A stretch of 64,000 nt of DNA. Source: Orobanche coerulescens (lineage: Eukaryota; Streptophyta; Magnoliopsida; Lamiales; Orobanchaceae). A program made the translations under genes and the position numbers. Below, one piece after another: positions 1 through 9,910 of this stretch (positions are counted from its first letter, which is position 1; the number at the start of each line of letters is the position of its first letter). The notes under the pieces are model-generated. The model searched no databases. It saw only the letters and a list, made by a program, of their open reading frames with translations, and was not told the origin of the DNA. The stretch spans positions 37,534,001 through 37,598,000 of the forward strand of contig CM065818.1 of the NCBI GenBank assembly GCA_033398695.1. The letters are read 5' to 3'.

Positions 1-1785
1 CTACTGCACGAGAATCATCACTATGTTAGCCGAGGACGGCACCGAGCACTCTTTCGCGGGGCGAAAGAGGGGAAACCTGAAGTTCGTTATTAACGCCTTG
101 AAGGCGATGAGACTCCTGCGAAAGGGGCGTACTGGTTATTGGTGCTATGCCTTGAAGGCGGAGGATGGTGGAGTCGAGCTTTCATCGATTCCAGTCATTA
201 ATGAGTTTCCTGATGTATTTCCTGACAAGTTACCGGGATTGCCACCGGATTGTGAGGTCGAGTTTGCTATAGAGTTAGAGCCAGGCGCGGCTCCGATTTC
301 GAAGGCGCCGTATCGCATGGCACCTTCAGAGATGGCCGAGTTGAAGAAGCAGTTGAGTGAGCTTCTTGAGTCGGGGTATGTTCGACCGAGCGCTTTGCCT
401 TGGGGCGCACCGGTCCTGTTTGTACGGAAGAAGGATGGTGCACTGCATTTGTGTATCGACTACCACGAACTAAACAAGGTGACCATCAAGAACAAGTATC
501 CTTTGTCGAGGATTGATGACTTGTTCGATCAGTTGCAGGGAGCTGCGGTATTCTCGAAGATTGATTTGAGATCGCGGTACTATCAGCTCCAGGCGAGGGA
601 GTCCGATGTGCCAAAAATAGCTTTGCGGACGAGATATACGGACATTATGAGTTTGTAGTTATGCCTTTCGGGTTAACTAATGTGCCGGCGGTGTTCATGC
701 AGTTGATGAATAAAGTCTTAATCGAGTATTTAGATAAGTGTGTCATCGTCTTCATTAACGATATTCTTCTTTATTCAAGGAACGAGGAAGAGCATGCCCA
801 TCATTTGCGAGTAGTGTTAGACATTTTGAGGACCGAGCAACTCTATGAAAAGTTCTCGAAATGTGAGTTTTGGCTGAAGGAAGTAATGTTTTTAGGTCAC
901 GTGATTTCAGCCGAGGGGGTTCATGTGGATCCGCAGAAGATTGAGGCAGTGTTGGATTGGGCACCGCCCAAGAATGTGAAGGAGATCCGTAGTTTCTTGG
1001 GTTTGGCCGGCTACTACCATAGGTTCGTCGAGGGTTTCTCGAAACTATCTCGGCCACTTACACAGTTGCTCCAGAAGTCCGAGAAGTTCGTCTGGAATGA
1101 CGAGAGGCAATCGAGTTTTGAGGAGCTGAAGAGGCGTATGACTTCGACCCTGATTTTAGCGTTGCCGTGTGGCAACCGGGGTTTTGCTGTTTATAGTGAT
1201 GCTTCGGGTCAGGGTCTTGGGTGCGTATTGATGCAGCACGGCAAGACCATTGCAAATGCGTCGAGACAGTTGAGGTCATATGAGCTTAACTACCCTACTC
1301 ATGATTTGGAGTTAGCGGCAGTTGTTTTTGCGCTCAAGATTTGGCGTCACTATCTTTTCGGCTCTGCATATCAGATTTTTACCGATCATAAAAGTCTGAA
1401 ATACATATTTACTCAGCGGGAGTTGAATATGAGGCGGAGGAGGTGGTTAAAGTTGATTAAGGACTATGACCTCGAAATCCTTTATCATCCGGGCAAGGCG
1501 AACGTCGTGGCCGACGCCTTGAGTCGGAAACCGGTTACGTTGCGAACGCTTGAGATCCTTACGTCTCAATCTGAGCTTCAACGGGTTTTGATCGAGTTGG
1601 ATGTTGAGGTTTTGTTGCCTGGAGCTATCGGGCAACTTTGTGCTTTAGAGATTTCGTCGTCTTTGATCGATGAAATTAAGCTGAATCAGTTGGAGGATCC
1701 GATGATTACTCAAATCCGAGAGAACGTTCTTAAGGGAAAGTCTCCTGGGTTTGTGATTCACGAGGATTGTGTTTTGAGATTCTAG
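1..1785 (+). pseudogene. pol: gypsy pol remnant: RT and RNase H, frameshifted
   Basis: This is a reverse transcriptase/RNase H region of a Ty3/gypsy retrotransposon. The first frame (open from about 23 to 658) has the linker before RT and the N-terminal RT motifs ([30 protein letters not shown]). The second frame (661-1785) starts at MPFGLTN and runs through the palm, [16 protein letters not shown], the RNase H motifs [10 protein letters not shown] and TDHKSL, and the tail VVADALSRK. The frames are offset by a small indel near 635, where TA appears duplicated. The catalytic palm motif reads FINDILLYS, so one of the paired metal-binding aspartates is Asn. The frame stops at 1785, before any integrase zinc finger or core. 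This copy cannot make an active enzyme. Confidence 0.93.
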
Positions 1786-2688
1786 AGTCGGTGCTTTTCC
1801 TTTCCGTTCGTTGCGTCGTCAATTATTCAAGGCAAGTATTTTTGGAAACCTTTATGCTTAACGTGACATGGTAATGTATATTGTGTGTGATTTGCTCACC
1901 TCGGGAGGGTCCGACGGGGCCACGGAGGGAATCCAATGGTATTAGCCCTAGATTCATGAGTTTGTTTAGCTAGCCAGCTCGGGAGGGTCCTTAGAGGCCT
2001 CGTGGGATTTTGTGGGTTCATACCGGTCCTAGGTGATGCATCTGCGTGATTTGTTGTATGATACGGCCAGCTCGGGAGGGTCCTTAGAGGCCTCGAGTGG
2101 GATTTGTGGCTTTGTCCCGGTGCTAGGCAAATGTGATTGATTGTTTGTTTCCGGAGAAGACATGTCTGGTTTTGGTTTTGAAATGTTTTGGTGCATTGTA
2201 CTATGAAACGTGTAAGCGAATGGTTTGCCTTGATTACTTGTACTAGCATAATTACTAACCCCTTTGGGGACCCGTTTTGGGGAAATTCTTGTTATGGATT
2301 TCAGGTTATGTTCTGCCGGACGAGCGGGCGCTGGGACAGTACGAGGATGTTGGCCAGGGTCGTTGACATGTGCATTCGAGTCTTCTTATTTCTCTTGTTC
2401 CTTTGGATATGGTTGTTTCTCACATTTATAAATTTATAGATTGTACTCGCGAGTCCTTAGGCTTTTCACTCCGAACTTTGTTTTGTATTAACTAAAATTG
2501 CTATGTTGTCGATTGATGTTTATTACGCCGGTTGCTACGGGCGTATTATTATATGTTGTATTATTTAAATGTGTGTCCTCGCTAACTGAGATGGTTAGTC
2601 GAGTGGTGTTTTCTTGTTTTAGCCTGGTGGGTCCCATGTAGGGGTCCACGGCGCTGTAATATACTTCGAATATCTCGGGGGTGTTACA
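1786..2688 (+). repeat. 3' LTR remnant of the gypsy element (3' portion)
   Basis: This is non-coding sequence between the truncated pol and the LTR end. Its last 60 bases (GGTGGGTCCCATG, CACGGCGCTGTAATAT, GGGGGTGTTACA) match the 3' ends of the long LTRs elsewhere in the window. The U3 end and PPT are missing, so the deletion runs from inside pol into the LTR. Confidence 0.75.
1900..2115 (+). repeat. tandem repeat in LTR, about 90-bp unit, three copies
   Basis: The block CTCGGGAGGGTCC followed by a GGCC-containing stretch and a GGATT/GGTCCTAGG tail recurs near 1907, 1979 and 2069. The last two copies are closest (GGTCCTTAGAGGCCTCG in both). Related tandem blocks occupy the equivalent LTR part of other gypsy elements here (12905-13105, 26580-26918). 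Confidence 0.7.
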
Positions 2689-2693
2689 GGAAC

Positions 2694-2722
2694 CACTACA
2701 CCAAAAACATGATTTTATGACA
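2694..2722 (+). repeat. CACTA left terminal inverted repeat
   Basis: CACTACACC plus about 20 more bases pair with 7168-7196 on the other strand with a few mismatches. TTTGTGACTG-type subterminal repeats follow up to about 2870. Confidence 0.85.
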
Positions 2723-3167
2723 CTGAAACTCCCTGAATTTGTGATCACATTGATAAATACAATTTTATGATCACACAATATGATACAATGACCAAACAGT
2801 GATAAATCCAATATTTGTGACTGTTAATGACTGTCACAAATATCTGACGGTCTTGAACAGTCATAAACTTTCAAGTTAAAATAATAACCCACCGCTTCTT
2901 TCTCTTGTTTTTTTCTTTATTCTCTCTCGGTGAATCGATTCTCTCTCTTTCACTCTTTCTATTCTCACCGTACCCTTTCTCTCCCCTCTAACCTATCCTC
3001 TCTCTATCTCTCATTCCCTGAAATAAACACACACACAGATGGAAATTGGTGGTGAATGGTCTTCGACCGATTCTCAAGTACAAAGTGTAACACCCCTCTG
3101 TAGAGCAGTTGAATTGAAATCCTCTTACTAAAACCCTAATCATTCGGTCCAAGATTTGAGATTTTCA

Positions 3168-3382
3168 ATGGCGGATCAAGTAGACGAGGACTTGAATATG
3201 GGCTCACGACAGAGCATGCCGCAGCACGAATCGCCGGAGCCGAAGAGGAGCAAGCCGTGGGAGAATTAATGGTTAGAGATCGGCGCATCCAGCGGGAATT
3301 AATGGCTGCGGCGGCTGAGAGACGGATGACAGCAGAAAAAACTGCTGCTGCGTTGGCGAGGAAGAGTGTAGATAGTCCAGTG
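3168..3382 (+). pseudogene. captured or CACTA-encoded first exon, Ala/Glu/Arg-rich, unidentified
   Basis: An ATG at 3168 (MADQVDEDLN) runs into a stop at 3267-3269. A second frame from about 3195 stays open to 3382 and is strongly coding-like (GAEEEQAVGELMV, RDRRIQRELMAAAAERRM), ending at a good splice donor, GTGAGT at 3383. The frames differ as if one base were lost near 3194. The protein looks like a charged helical segment. I do not recognise the family; it may be an N-terminal exon of a CACTA-borne gene. Confidence 0.55.
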
Positions 3383-3672
3383 GTGAGTTCTATTAGCTTC
3401 TGTCGGTATTCGATTTGTGAGCTGAGTTTTCTCTGATGAATCTTGATAAGTTCACCAATGATGTAAACATTGGGTGTAGCTTCGATCTGATATAATTCTT
3501 GACCATGTTGTTCCCTTTTTTTTTCCTGGCGACATTAGGTGTATTGTTGTCTATTGTGATCATTATACGGGCTTGTAAGTTTTTGGGGATGAGGGTTATA
3601 TGGTGCTATGATTTGTAAACTATTTAGTCTACATTGCGTGATAGCCCCTTACCACTTGTCCCCAAACACGAA

Positions 3673-3741
3673 ACAGAAGTTTAATGCTTGTACTCCATAT
3701 TGAATGGCTTGCAGGTTTGGCTCTTCTGTGACATCTTTTAT
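3673..3741 (+). repeat. junction repeat inside CACTA (three partial copies)
   Basis: The segment AGAAGTTTAATGCTTGT, then a few variable bases, AATGGCTT, then GTTTGGCTCTTCTGTGACAT occurs here. Parts recur at about 4483-4521 (first half) and 6295-6330 (second half). Two copies directly border captured fragments: the eIF4A piece ends at 4471, and the last CACTA exon starts at 6352. It may be intron sequence of the ancestral element, duplicated during capture. Confidence 0.65.
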
Positions 3742-3917
3742 CTTCAGGAAAGAAGCTTTCAGCTTTCCGCCCTGTTGTTTGAGCTTCTAATTTTCTAATT
3801 CTCACTACTACTTGTTAGGTTGATTTAGTTTTCTTCCCCGAGAAAAGCTTTTTCGCGGTTATTAAACTATTAGTGACTTCAATGTAAGTCTTACTAATGC
3901 ATCAAACGTATCAGCAG

Positions 3918-4471
3918 ATGGCGGAGTTCGGCACGGAAGGATCGCAATATGATGCTCGTCGGTTTGACGTGAAGATGAATGAAGTGTGAGTTCTTTTATG
4001 GCTTTTAATTTTTGCTCAACCTATTGATTTCAAGAAATGATCATGGTAATGTTTGAAGCATCGATTCTCTATGTGTTAAATTTTCTAAAGCAGCTTCAAG
4101 TCGATGGAGATGAATTCTTTACTTTGTTTGATGAGGTTCACAGCTTTGATGCTATGGGCTGCTGGAAAACCTTCTTAGAGGCATATATGCCTATGGTATG
4201 CTTGCAGTAATATTGATTTAATTTTAATAACTAAAAACCCTACTGGTTAATTTATTTCATGCCATGTTTTAGACAAGTAAGAATGATTAATTGAAATTTA
4301 GAGTTATAACAAGGAACATGGATTCAACTTACTTGACTACTTAATGCCCTTGTCTCTTCTCATTCATTTCCTCTGATGTTATCATCTTTTTTTTTTCATA
4401 TAGGTTTTGAGAAGCCATCAGCCATCCAGCAGAGAGGCATTGTCCCATTCTGCAGGGGGCTTGATGTTATT
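3918..4471 (+). pseudogene. eIF4A: captured eIF4A gene fragment (first three exons to the Q motif)
   Basis: Three exon-like blocks match the N-terminus of plant translation initiation factor eIF4A, a DEAD-box RNA helicase. They are 3918-3985 (MAEFGTEGSQYDARRFDVK) after a CAG acceptor; 4094-4195 (VDGDEFFTLFDEVHSFDAMG) between AG and GTATG; and 4404-4471 ([11 protein letters not shown], the DEAD-box Q motif, then [12 protein letters not shown]) after TATAG. The match stops just before the Walker A region, so no ATPase or helicase core is present. The middle block is diverged (GCWKTFLEAYMPM replaces the conserved helix). Introns are kept, so capture was at DNA level. It cannot encode a working helicase. 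Confidence 0.88.
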
Positions 4472-4813
4472 AAAATAGAAGTTTAATGCTTGTGCGCACT
4501 ATCGAATGGCTTCCGAGTTTTTGGAAATGGAAAAGGATGATTTCTTACGATGTCTGCGTGACCAATGAATAACGAGTGTTTTTTTTGTTGATCAAAAAGT
4601 AAAATTATATATGGAAGTTGCTTTTGGGTTGCAGGCTTTTGCATACACTGCTCTTTTTTTTTGGTCCTACAATAAACACATGAGTTCGTCTCATGAAATT
4701 TCCTATGTAACTGGAAAAGCTATGATGTTGGCTGTTTTGAAATTACTAGTTTCGATTCAATTGGATTGTGTTCTAGTAGATTTTTAAATTTATCTCCTCT
4801 TGGTTTTTTGTAG

Positions 4814-5048
4814 AATGGTGGATACTGTAAGTTTTTTCGTTGGGTTGATGCACCTTTGTGTGAGAGGGCAAAACAAATAAGACCCGGATTGCTGAAAAGG
4901 ATTAATGAACACAAAGAGGAGGTAATAAATATGGAGCGCATTGCTGAGAAAATAGATGAAACGGTCATGTTGTTGCAGACTGAAATCAGAGAATTGAAGT
5001 TTGAGAATCAGAAACTAAAGATCAAAATGAAGGAGGAGACAGAAAAAG
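4814..5048 (+). pseudogene. captured GRF-type zinc-finger gene fragment with coiled coil
   Basis: After a TAG acceptor the frame reads GGYCKFFRWVDAPLCERAK, the C-terminal half of a plant GRF zinc finger (Cys ... FFRW.D.P.C). A charged, probably coiled-coil segment follows (RINEHKEEVINMERIAEK ... LKFENQKLKIKMKEETEK), then GTGAC at 5049. The first half of the finger is missing. Short GRF-finger plus coiled-coil proteins are common in plants. The block stands alone between intron-like sequences and is read as another captured exon. Confidence 0.75.
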
Positions 5049-5128
5049 GTGACAAGAATATCAGTTGTTGTTTTATTTTTATTTTTAAAACTCTCTCTAA
5101 TGATTTGTGTAGTAGTTTGTTTGGTTAA

Positions 5129-5643
5129 GATGTTCCCTAAACTCATTGGTCAAGAGTTGGAGATGAAGATGATAGGATAGGTTGATTATCCTTCATTTGG
5201 GGATATTTTAGGAAATGTTGTTTTGTCTTGACTTATGTAATGTAATCAGGAGGTTTGAACATGACTATTTTGTCTTATGTATTGTGTGAATGGAGTTTGA
5301 CTATTTTAAACATCATTGTATTGTGTGAATGAATGGAGTTTGAATAAACCATTACAAACAAAACTGAACGGAGTTTGAATGGAGGTTGACAAACCATTAC
5401 AAACAAACAAATCAATATTACTAAGAGTTGGTTCATGTTTGCAGCTAATATCATTACATAATTTATATGCATAACATCATCTACTAGCCTTCTTCAATCC
5501 CCTTCATGCTAAAAGTGACAAAAAGTCTTGCTTCTACTAGTCTTCTTCATCCCATTTTTTTTTTTTGCCTTTCCATTTTGTAGTGCTTTCATGTGAGGAT
5601 ATCTCCATGTACTTCTCACCATCATTATCAACAACAATTTTCT
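5129..5643. other. non-coding CACTA interior
   Basis: I see no gene here. A short direct repeat (GTATTGTGTGAATG and GAGTTTGA, repeated between about 5279 and 5375) is the only pattern noticed. Confidence 0.5.
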
Positions 5644-6186
5644 TCAAACTGGAGGAGCCATGATTGAAAACTGGAGGAGCCCTGGTTGTAAATTGGCCAC
5701 TGCATAAAGTGGAGGAGCCCTTATCTGAACCCTAGGTGCTAAAGGTGGAGGATGAGGAGCTCTAATCTGAAATGCCATTTCATTCTTTCTTTTCACAGCA
5801 TTGATTTTCCACTTACATTTGTCATCATCACACTTAGCATAAATCCTTCTAGCATCATTTTTAGTGAAATGGATGTTCCTCTTGTGTTTAATGGCATGGG
5901 ACTGAGCAGCTTTCTTAAACTCTAACTTTGTTGAGAATATCTGACTTATAGTGAATTGTGGGTCAAATGTGGTTCTAGGATTGAAGATATGGTAATTAGG
6001 CTCATCATTATCTTCATCTGAAATCCTATTCTCATCAAAGTCATATTCATCACCCCCATCAACAACATCAGGATCCCCCTCCACAGCACTGTTATCTTCG
6101 TCTTCGTCTCCGTCATCCAAGTCTTCAACACTCATAGAAACAAGACACAGAAGCGGGTCACTGCTATTAACAGAGCTTCCTCCCAC
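5644..6186 (-). pseudogene. captured MuDR/MULE transposase N-terminal fragment
   Basis: The minus-strand frame has an acidic stretch (DDGDEDEDNSAVEGDP), then YHIFNPRTTFDPQFTISQIF, LEFKKAAQSHAIKHKR and CDDDKCKWKINAVKRKNE. This is the plant MuDR-type DNA-binding domain found at the N-terminus of Mutator-like transposases (normally followed by a MULE catalytic domain and SWIM finger). Here the homology ends at MAFQIR and is replaced by a Pro/Ala-rich tail (APHPPPLAPR). No catalytic domain exists. It lies opposite to the other CACTA-borne exons. Confidence 0.82.
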
Positions 6187-6591
6187 TAATGAACAGTTCC
6201 TTTATGACTTTGAGCAGATACAGCGTCAATTTCCTGTAAGTAAGCTTTTAGATAACTGTTGCTAACTTCAAATTTTTATTCTTGTTCATATTTTAATGGC
6301 TTCCGAGTTTGGCTCTTCTGTGACATCTTTTGCTCTGCTTATTCCTCACAGATATTAAAGTTCATTTCAACCAAGGTCATTGCTCAAGGAGATGTAGTTC
6401 CAACTCTGAAAGGCGAAAAAGTACACGGGCGCAACATTCAAGACCATGAAAGCAAAATTAGTGTTATAAGTGTGGAGAATGACGAGAATGACACTCAATT
6501 ATATTTAGGTAGCCAAGGCTATGCCACCACGATTGGGGAAGTTCTTGGTGGGTTCGTGGTATGGCCTAAATGTTTCCTCGAAGAAATATAA
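6187..6591 (+). pseudogene. CACTA-type C-terminal exon (Transposase_24-like region)
   Basis: An exon-like piece ends at GTAAGT (6236), after codons for EQFLYDFEQIQRQF. After CACAG a second piece (6352-6591) reads VIAQGDVVPTLKGEKVHGRN, then TIGEVLGGFVVWPK and a stop. This resembles the C-terminal module of plant CACTA accessory proteins, where a promoter-like glycine/valine block is followed by a trailing ..A.G..VAWP. motif. It is probably the remnant of the element's own second gene (tnpA/ORF1 type). Confidence 0.65.
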
Positions 6592-6839
6592 TTTAACTTG
6601 AATTTTTGGACTTGTAATATTTTGTGAACTTGGAAGTATTTTAGGTTTATGAACTTGTAATTTGTGGACTTAGTAGTACTTTGAATTTATTTATGAACTC
6701 GTAGTAATTTGTGGACTCGGTAATACATTGGGTTTGTAAGGATTTGCAGTGCTTTGGTTTTTGTGGAATATTGGGAAAAATATTAGGTGATTTTTTCTTG
6801 GTTAGCACCTATTATTTCTTTTCTTTTTTTAATTTTTTT

Positions 6840-7196
6840 TTAAATTTGTGACTGCTTTAAACAGTAATAAACTTTAATATTGTGAAAATTCTACTTTTTG
6901 ACAGTTTCATATATGTGATTGTCATGGACAGTCACAATATTAAATTTTGTGACTTCTATAAACTGTCACAAATAGAGTAATTTGTGACTGTTTATAACAG
7001 TCACAAATTGTGGTTGTGACTGCCATATAAAGTGGCCTTGGAAAGTCATAAAATTGAGTTCTTATGACTTTTTTGTCACTGTTCGTGACAGTCACAAAGA
7101 ATTTTGTGACAGTTGATTCTGTGACATTTGTTTGTGACTGTTTTTGCCACTTGTGACTGTTTTTGGCTGTCACAAAATCGTGATTATGGTGTAGTG
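6840..7196 (+). repeat. CACTA right subterminal repeats and terminal inverted repeat
   Basis: Motifs TTTGTGACTG and CAGTCACAAA occur many times in both orientations between 6845 and 7165, several as hairpins (for example GTGACTG, a short loop, then CAGTCAC at about 6983-7008). The terminal repeat ends GGTGTAGTG at 7196. In CACTA elements such subterminal motifs are the binding sites of the accessory transposition protein. Confidence 0.85.
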
Positions 7197-7901
7197 AACA
7201 ACGAAAGGAAATGAGTAATATACCATATGCTTTGGATGTGGGTAGCCTTATGTATGCTTTCTTGTGTACAAGACCTGACATTACGCATGTTGGAAGCGTG
7301 GTAAGTAAGTTTTAGGCAAAGCCAGGTGTGGAACATTGGACCGCCGTAAAAAATGCTCTCAAGTACTTTGAAAGGACTAGAGATCTGGTTCTTAAATATG
7401 GAGATAGAGAACTGAATGTGGGCTTCATTGATTTAGACTTCCAAGGACAGAAAGACGACTCAATGTCTATTTCTGGCTAAATTTTACTCTTAATGGAGGA
7501 GCAGTAACTTGGCATAGTGCCAATCATAGCGCGACTACTGATTCCACCAGTCAGGTTGAGTATCAAGCAGCCTCAGAGGCTTCTAAGGAAGGGTTTTTGG
7601 ATTTAGAAGTTACTGGGTGAACTTCAAGTGACACCATGTGTTGCGCTGCCTGTTTTCGTTTTTGTGTGATAACGATGGAGCAATAGCACAGGCCTATGTG
7701 TCGAGGTTTCACAATGGTTCAAAACATATTGAAAGATAGTATCATCTCATAAGAGAATTTGTTCGCAAGATATACATTAAGCTGCATAGAGTAGACTCAG
7801 CCGACTACATCGCTGATCTACTAACCAAGCCACTTCCTCAGATTAGCTTGGAGCGTCATCTGGAGAACTTGGGTATTAGATACCATAGTGTGTGGCATTG
7901 A
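7197..7901 (+). pseudogene. pol: copia RT end and RNase H, degenerate
   Basis: Translated fragments match the C-terminus of copia polyproteins: IPYALDVGSLMYAFLCTRPD, then LKYFERTRDLVLKYGD, FTLNGGAVTWHS, EYQAASEA, CDNDGAIAQAY, KHIER, YHLIREFV, ADLLTKPLPQ and HLENLGIRYHSVWH, followed by a stop at 7899-7901. Several frame changes and at least one internal stop interrupt it. RNase H of copia elements removes the RNA template during cDNA synthesis; this copy is dead. Confidence 0.88.
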
Positions 7902-7916
7902 GTGCAAGTGGGAGAT
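7902..7916 (+). other. copia polypurine tract
   Basis: AAGTGGGAGAT sits directly before the LTR start TGTTAGGAG, the usual site of plus-strand cDNA priming. Confidence 0.8.
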
Positions 7917-9910
7917 TGTTAGGAGTATGCCCTCGAATGCCACTGAGAGAAGTTTGAGTGAGGGCATTGTACTGGTTATTATGTAATTCATTATCATAAG
8001 GCGAATGGATGTTTCTTTATCTACTGGTAGTTACTGGCATTCCTAACTCATAAATATACATATAGAAACTAGTCCGTGTATTTGAGAGAAAAACGTTCCA
8101 CTCTTTATTGGATAAGGGGGTCGGTACTGGAAAGGTTTTTAGCTCAAATACTTAATCGTTCGCAAGTCGATGAAACTTGACTGGGCGTTAAGTTTATGTG
8201 AAGACTTGTATGACGTGTTCTTTGACATGGAGAGTGCCTGTCGAACACTAATGGTTAAGTGGGAGCACACGTTATAGGTATGCTAATTGGATTAGTATAC
8301 TCGAACCGACTCACTCTCGATTCGTCACACGGATTTCACTCCGGGACAATCAATGACGGAATCGAAAGGTTGTGATAGGTATTCGTGAACCTTCGACTTA
8401 AGGATTTAGTAGGGATGTGCTTGTGACGTCAAGATTTTCATTAGAGTAGTTCGACCCTGTAAATCGGAAGGTGGGGGTCAACCTCGACGTGCATCTTGAT
8501 GGGCAAGTAGCAGGTCTTACTGAATACCAAGATAGAATTCTTTCTCCTGTTAGTGAACGGGTTATATGTCATATGCGGTTATTGGCAGATGAGATCATAA
8601 GTCTTTGGCCAAAGCATTGGAGCTAGTTGTATTGGATACACGAGAGTTCGATGATCTCGATTTGCATTAACTCATGCATAGCGTCAAGTACAGATAGGGT
8701 TTGGCTGACCGTGACCCTATAACTTGATCGGGACATTTGAAAGAAGGGTTTATACGTATACTGGTATTCAAGACATAATGGTTCTTGAATGATCCCAATC
8801 ATTTGTTCTCAGTTGGGGTACAGTGTAGGCCGCCAGACTGGCTAGGTGGTCCTACTACTCTTTGGTTCCTCCCATTGCTGACTGAGACGGACCTACCGAG
8901 TCGCGCAATAGGATTGACGACGGAATGAATCAAGCTAATTCTCTCATTATGAATATTAGATATTGGATATCTAAAATTGGGACATTGGATGTTTAAATTG
9001 ATTTATTGGATAAATTAATTTATGGCCTAATGAATTAAATAAATTACTGGGTGATTAATTTAATTTATGGATATAATTATTTCTTGGAGAAATTAATTAT
9101 GTTATTATATATTTGATATGATTAATTGATCGGATTAATTAATCGATATAAATACATCAGAACGGAATCGGAGTTTATCTGTTTGGACTCACGGGAGTCC
9201 GAAACGAACCGAACTCGTCCGATTTTTCATCTTGGCCATCCCCCTTCCACCTACCTTCCCATTGTCTTTTCTTTCCATTCTTTAATGGATGATAATGACA
9301 TGGTGAGGCATTTTCTCATGTGGATGAGTTGTGTGCAGAGGTGGGTTGTGTATAAAGAATAAGAGAAGATTTGTCCTCTCACTTGACTTTACTTGGTGCA
9401 TTTGTTTTCATACGTGAGTTTTCAAGAGATAAGAAAGAGCTTAGAGTTCATTTTCAAAGTCTTCATCTTCTTTAGTTGTTCTTGATTTTCTTGGAAGAAA
9501 AATTGAGAAATAATAGAGAGATTGTGAGCTATACACTTAGAGTGTTATAATCACAAACCAAAAGCTTCATCATCATAGATCTAGCCGTATCCTCGGAGGA
9601 TAGCAAGGTGATCATTGTTCCGTTCGTTTCTCCGGTGCGTGGCAAGTAGAGATGCGGTGCTTTCGATGTTGGATCATCCAAGAGCTTGGAGCGGATTGGA
9701 TTCGTAGAGATCAAGAAAAGCTTGGGGAATAGCTCAAGTGAAGGATACCATTTAATCAACGGACTACAAGGGTATGTTTCTCGTATCTCTTGTGTTTCGT
9801 TTAATATTCGTATATATGTAGCTTGATCAATCCTCGTAGGAATTCGGATCGAATTAATTTTCGTTTTACCGCTTCCGCTGGGCCTTCGTTTTAGGCACCG
9901 AATCCCAGCA
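7917..9910 (+). repeat. copia 3' LTR
   Basis: It starts TGTTAGGAGTATGCCCTC and ends GAATCCCAGCA, about 2.0 kb. It has no coding frame. A TATA-like TATAAATA lies at 9147-9154 with AT-rich sequence upstream (8990-9140). The 5' LTR is not in the window. Confidence 0.8.

Larger units (their letters stand above)
1..2688 (+). mobile_element. Ty3/gypsy element, 3' part (Tekay/Del-like), truncated
   Basis: The window opens inside a plus-strand gypsy polyprotein (linker before RT, then RT and RNase H). It ends at 2688 with the LTR terminus GGGGGTGTTACA, also seen at the ends of the LTRs at 27819, 36317 and 63536. No integrase is present: coding similarity stops at 1785 and LTR-type sequence follows, so an internal deletion joined pol to the LTR. 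The five bases GGAAC after 2688 may be its target duplication; the left copy is outside the window. Lineage is inferred from protein resemblance only. Confidence 0.85.
2694..7196 (+). mobile_element. CACTA (En/Spm) transposon, non-autonomous, carrying gene fragments
   Basis: It begins CACTACACCAAAAACATG and ends with the complementary GGTGTAGTG. A 3-bp target duplication AAC lies at 2691-2693 and 7197-7199. The ends are imperfect inverted repeats of about 28 bp, followed by subterminal copies of TTTGTGACTG and its complement, as usual for CACTA elements. At 4503 bp it has no tnp2 transposase. It holds a CACTA-type C-terminal exon near the right end and several captured gene fragments. It sits between the gypsy LTR end and copia pol sequence. 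Confidence 0.93.
7197..9910 (+). mobile_element. Ty1/copia element, 3' part, plus strand
   Basis: This holds the end of a copia pol (7197-7901), a purine-rich PPT and a 3' LTR (7917-9910). The 5' part lies left of the gypsy and CACTA insertions, out of the window. The LTR end at 9910 abuts minus-strand copia RT sequence, so the element inserted into another copia element. CAACC at 9911-9915 would be its target duplication. Confidence 0.88.
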
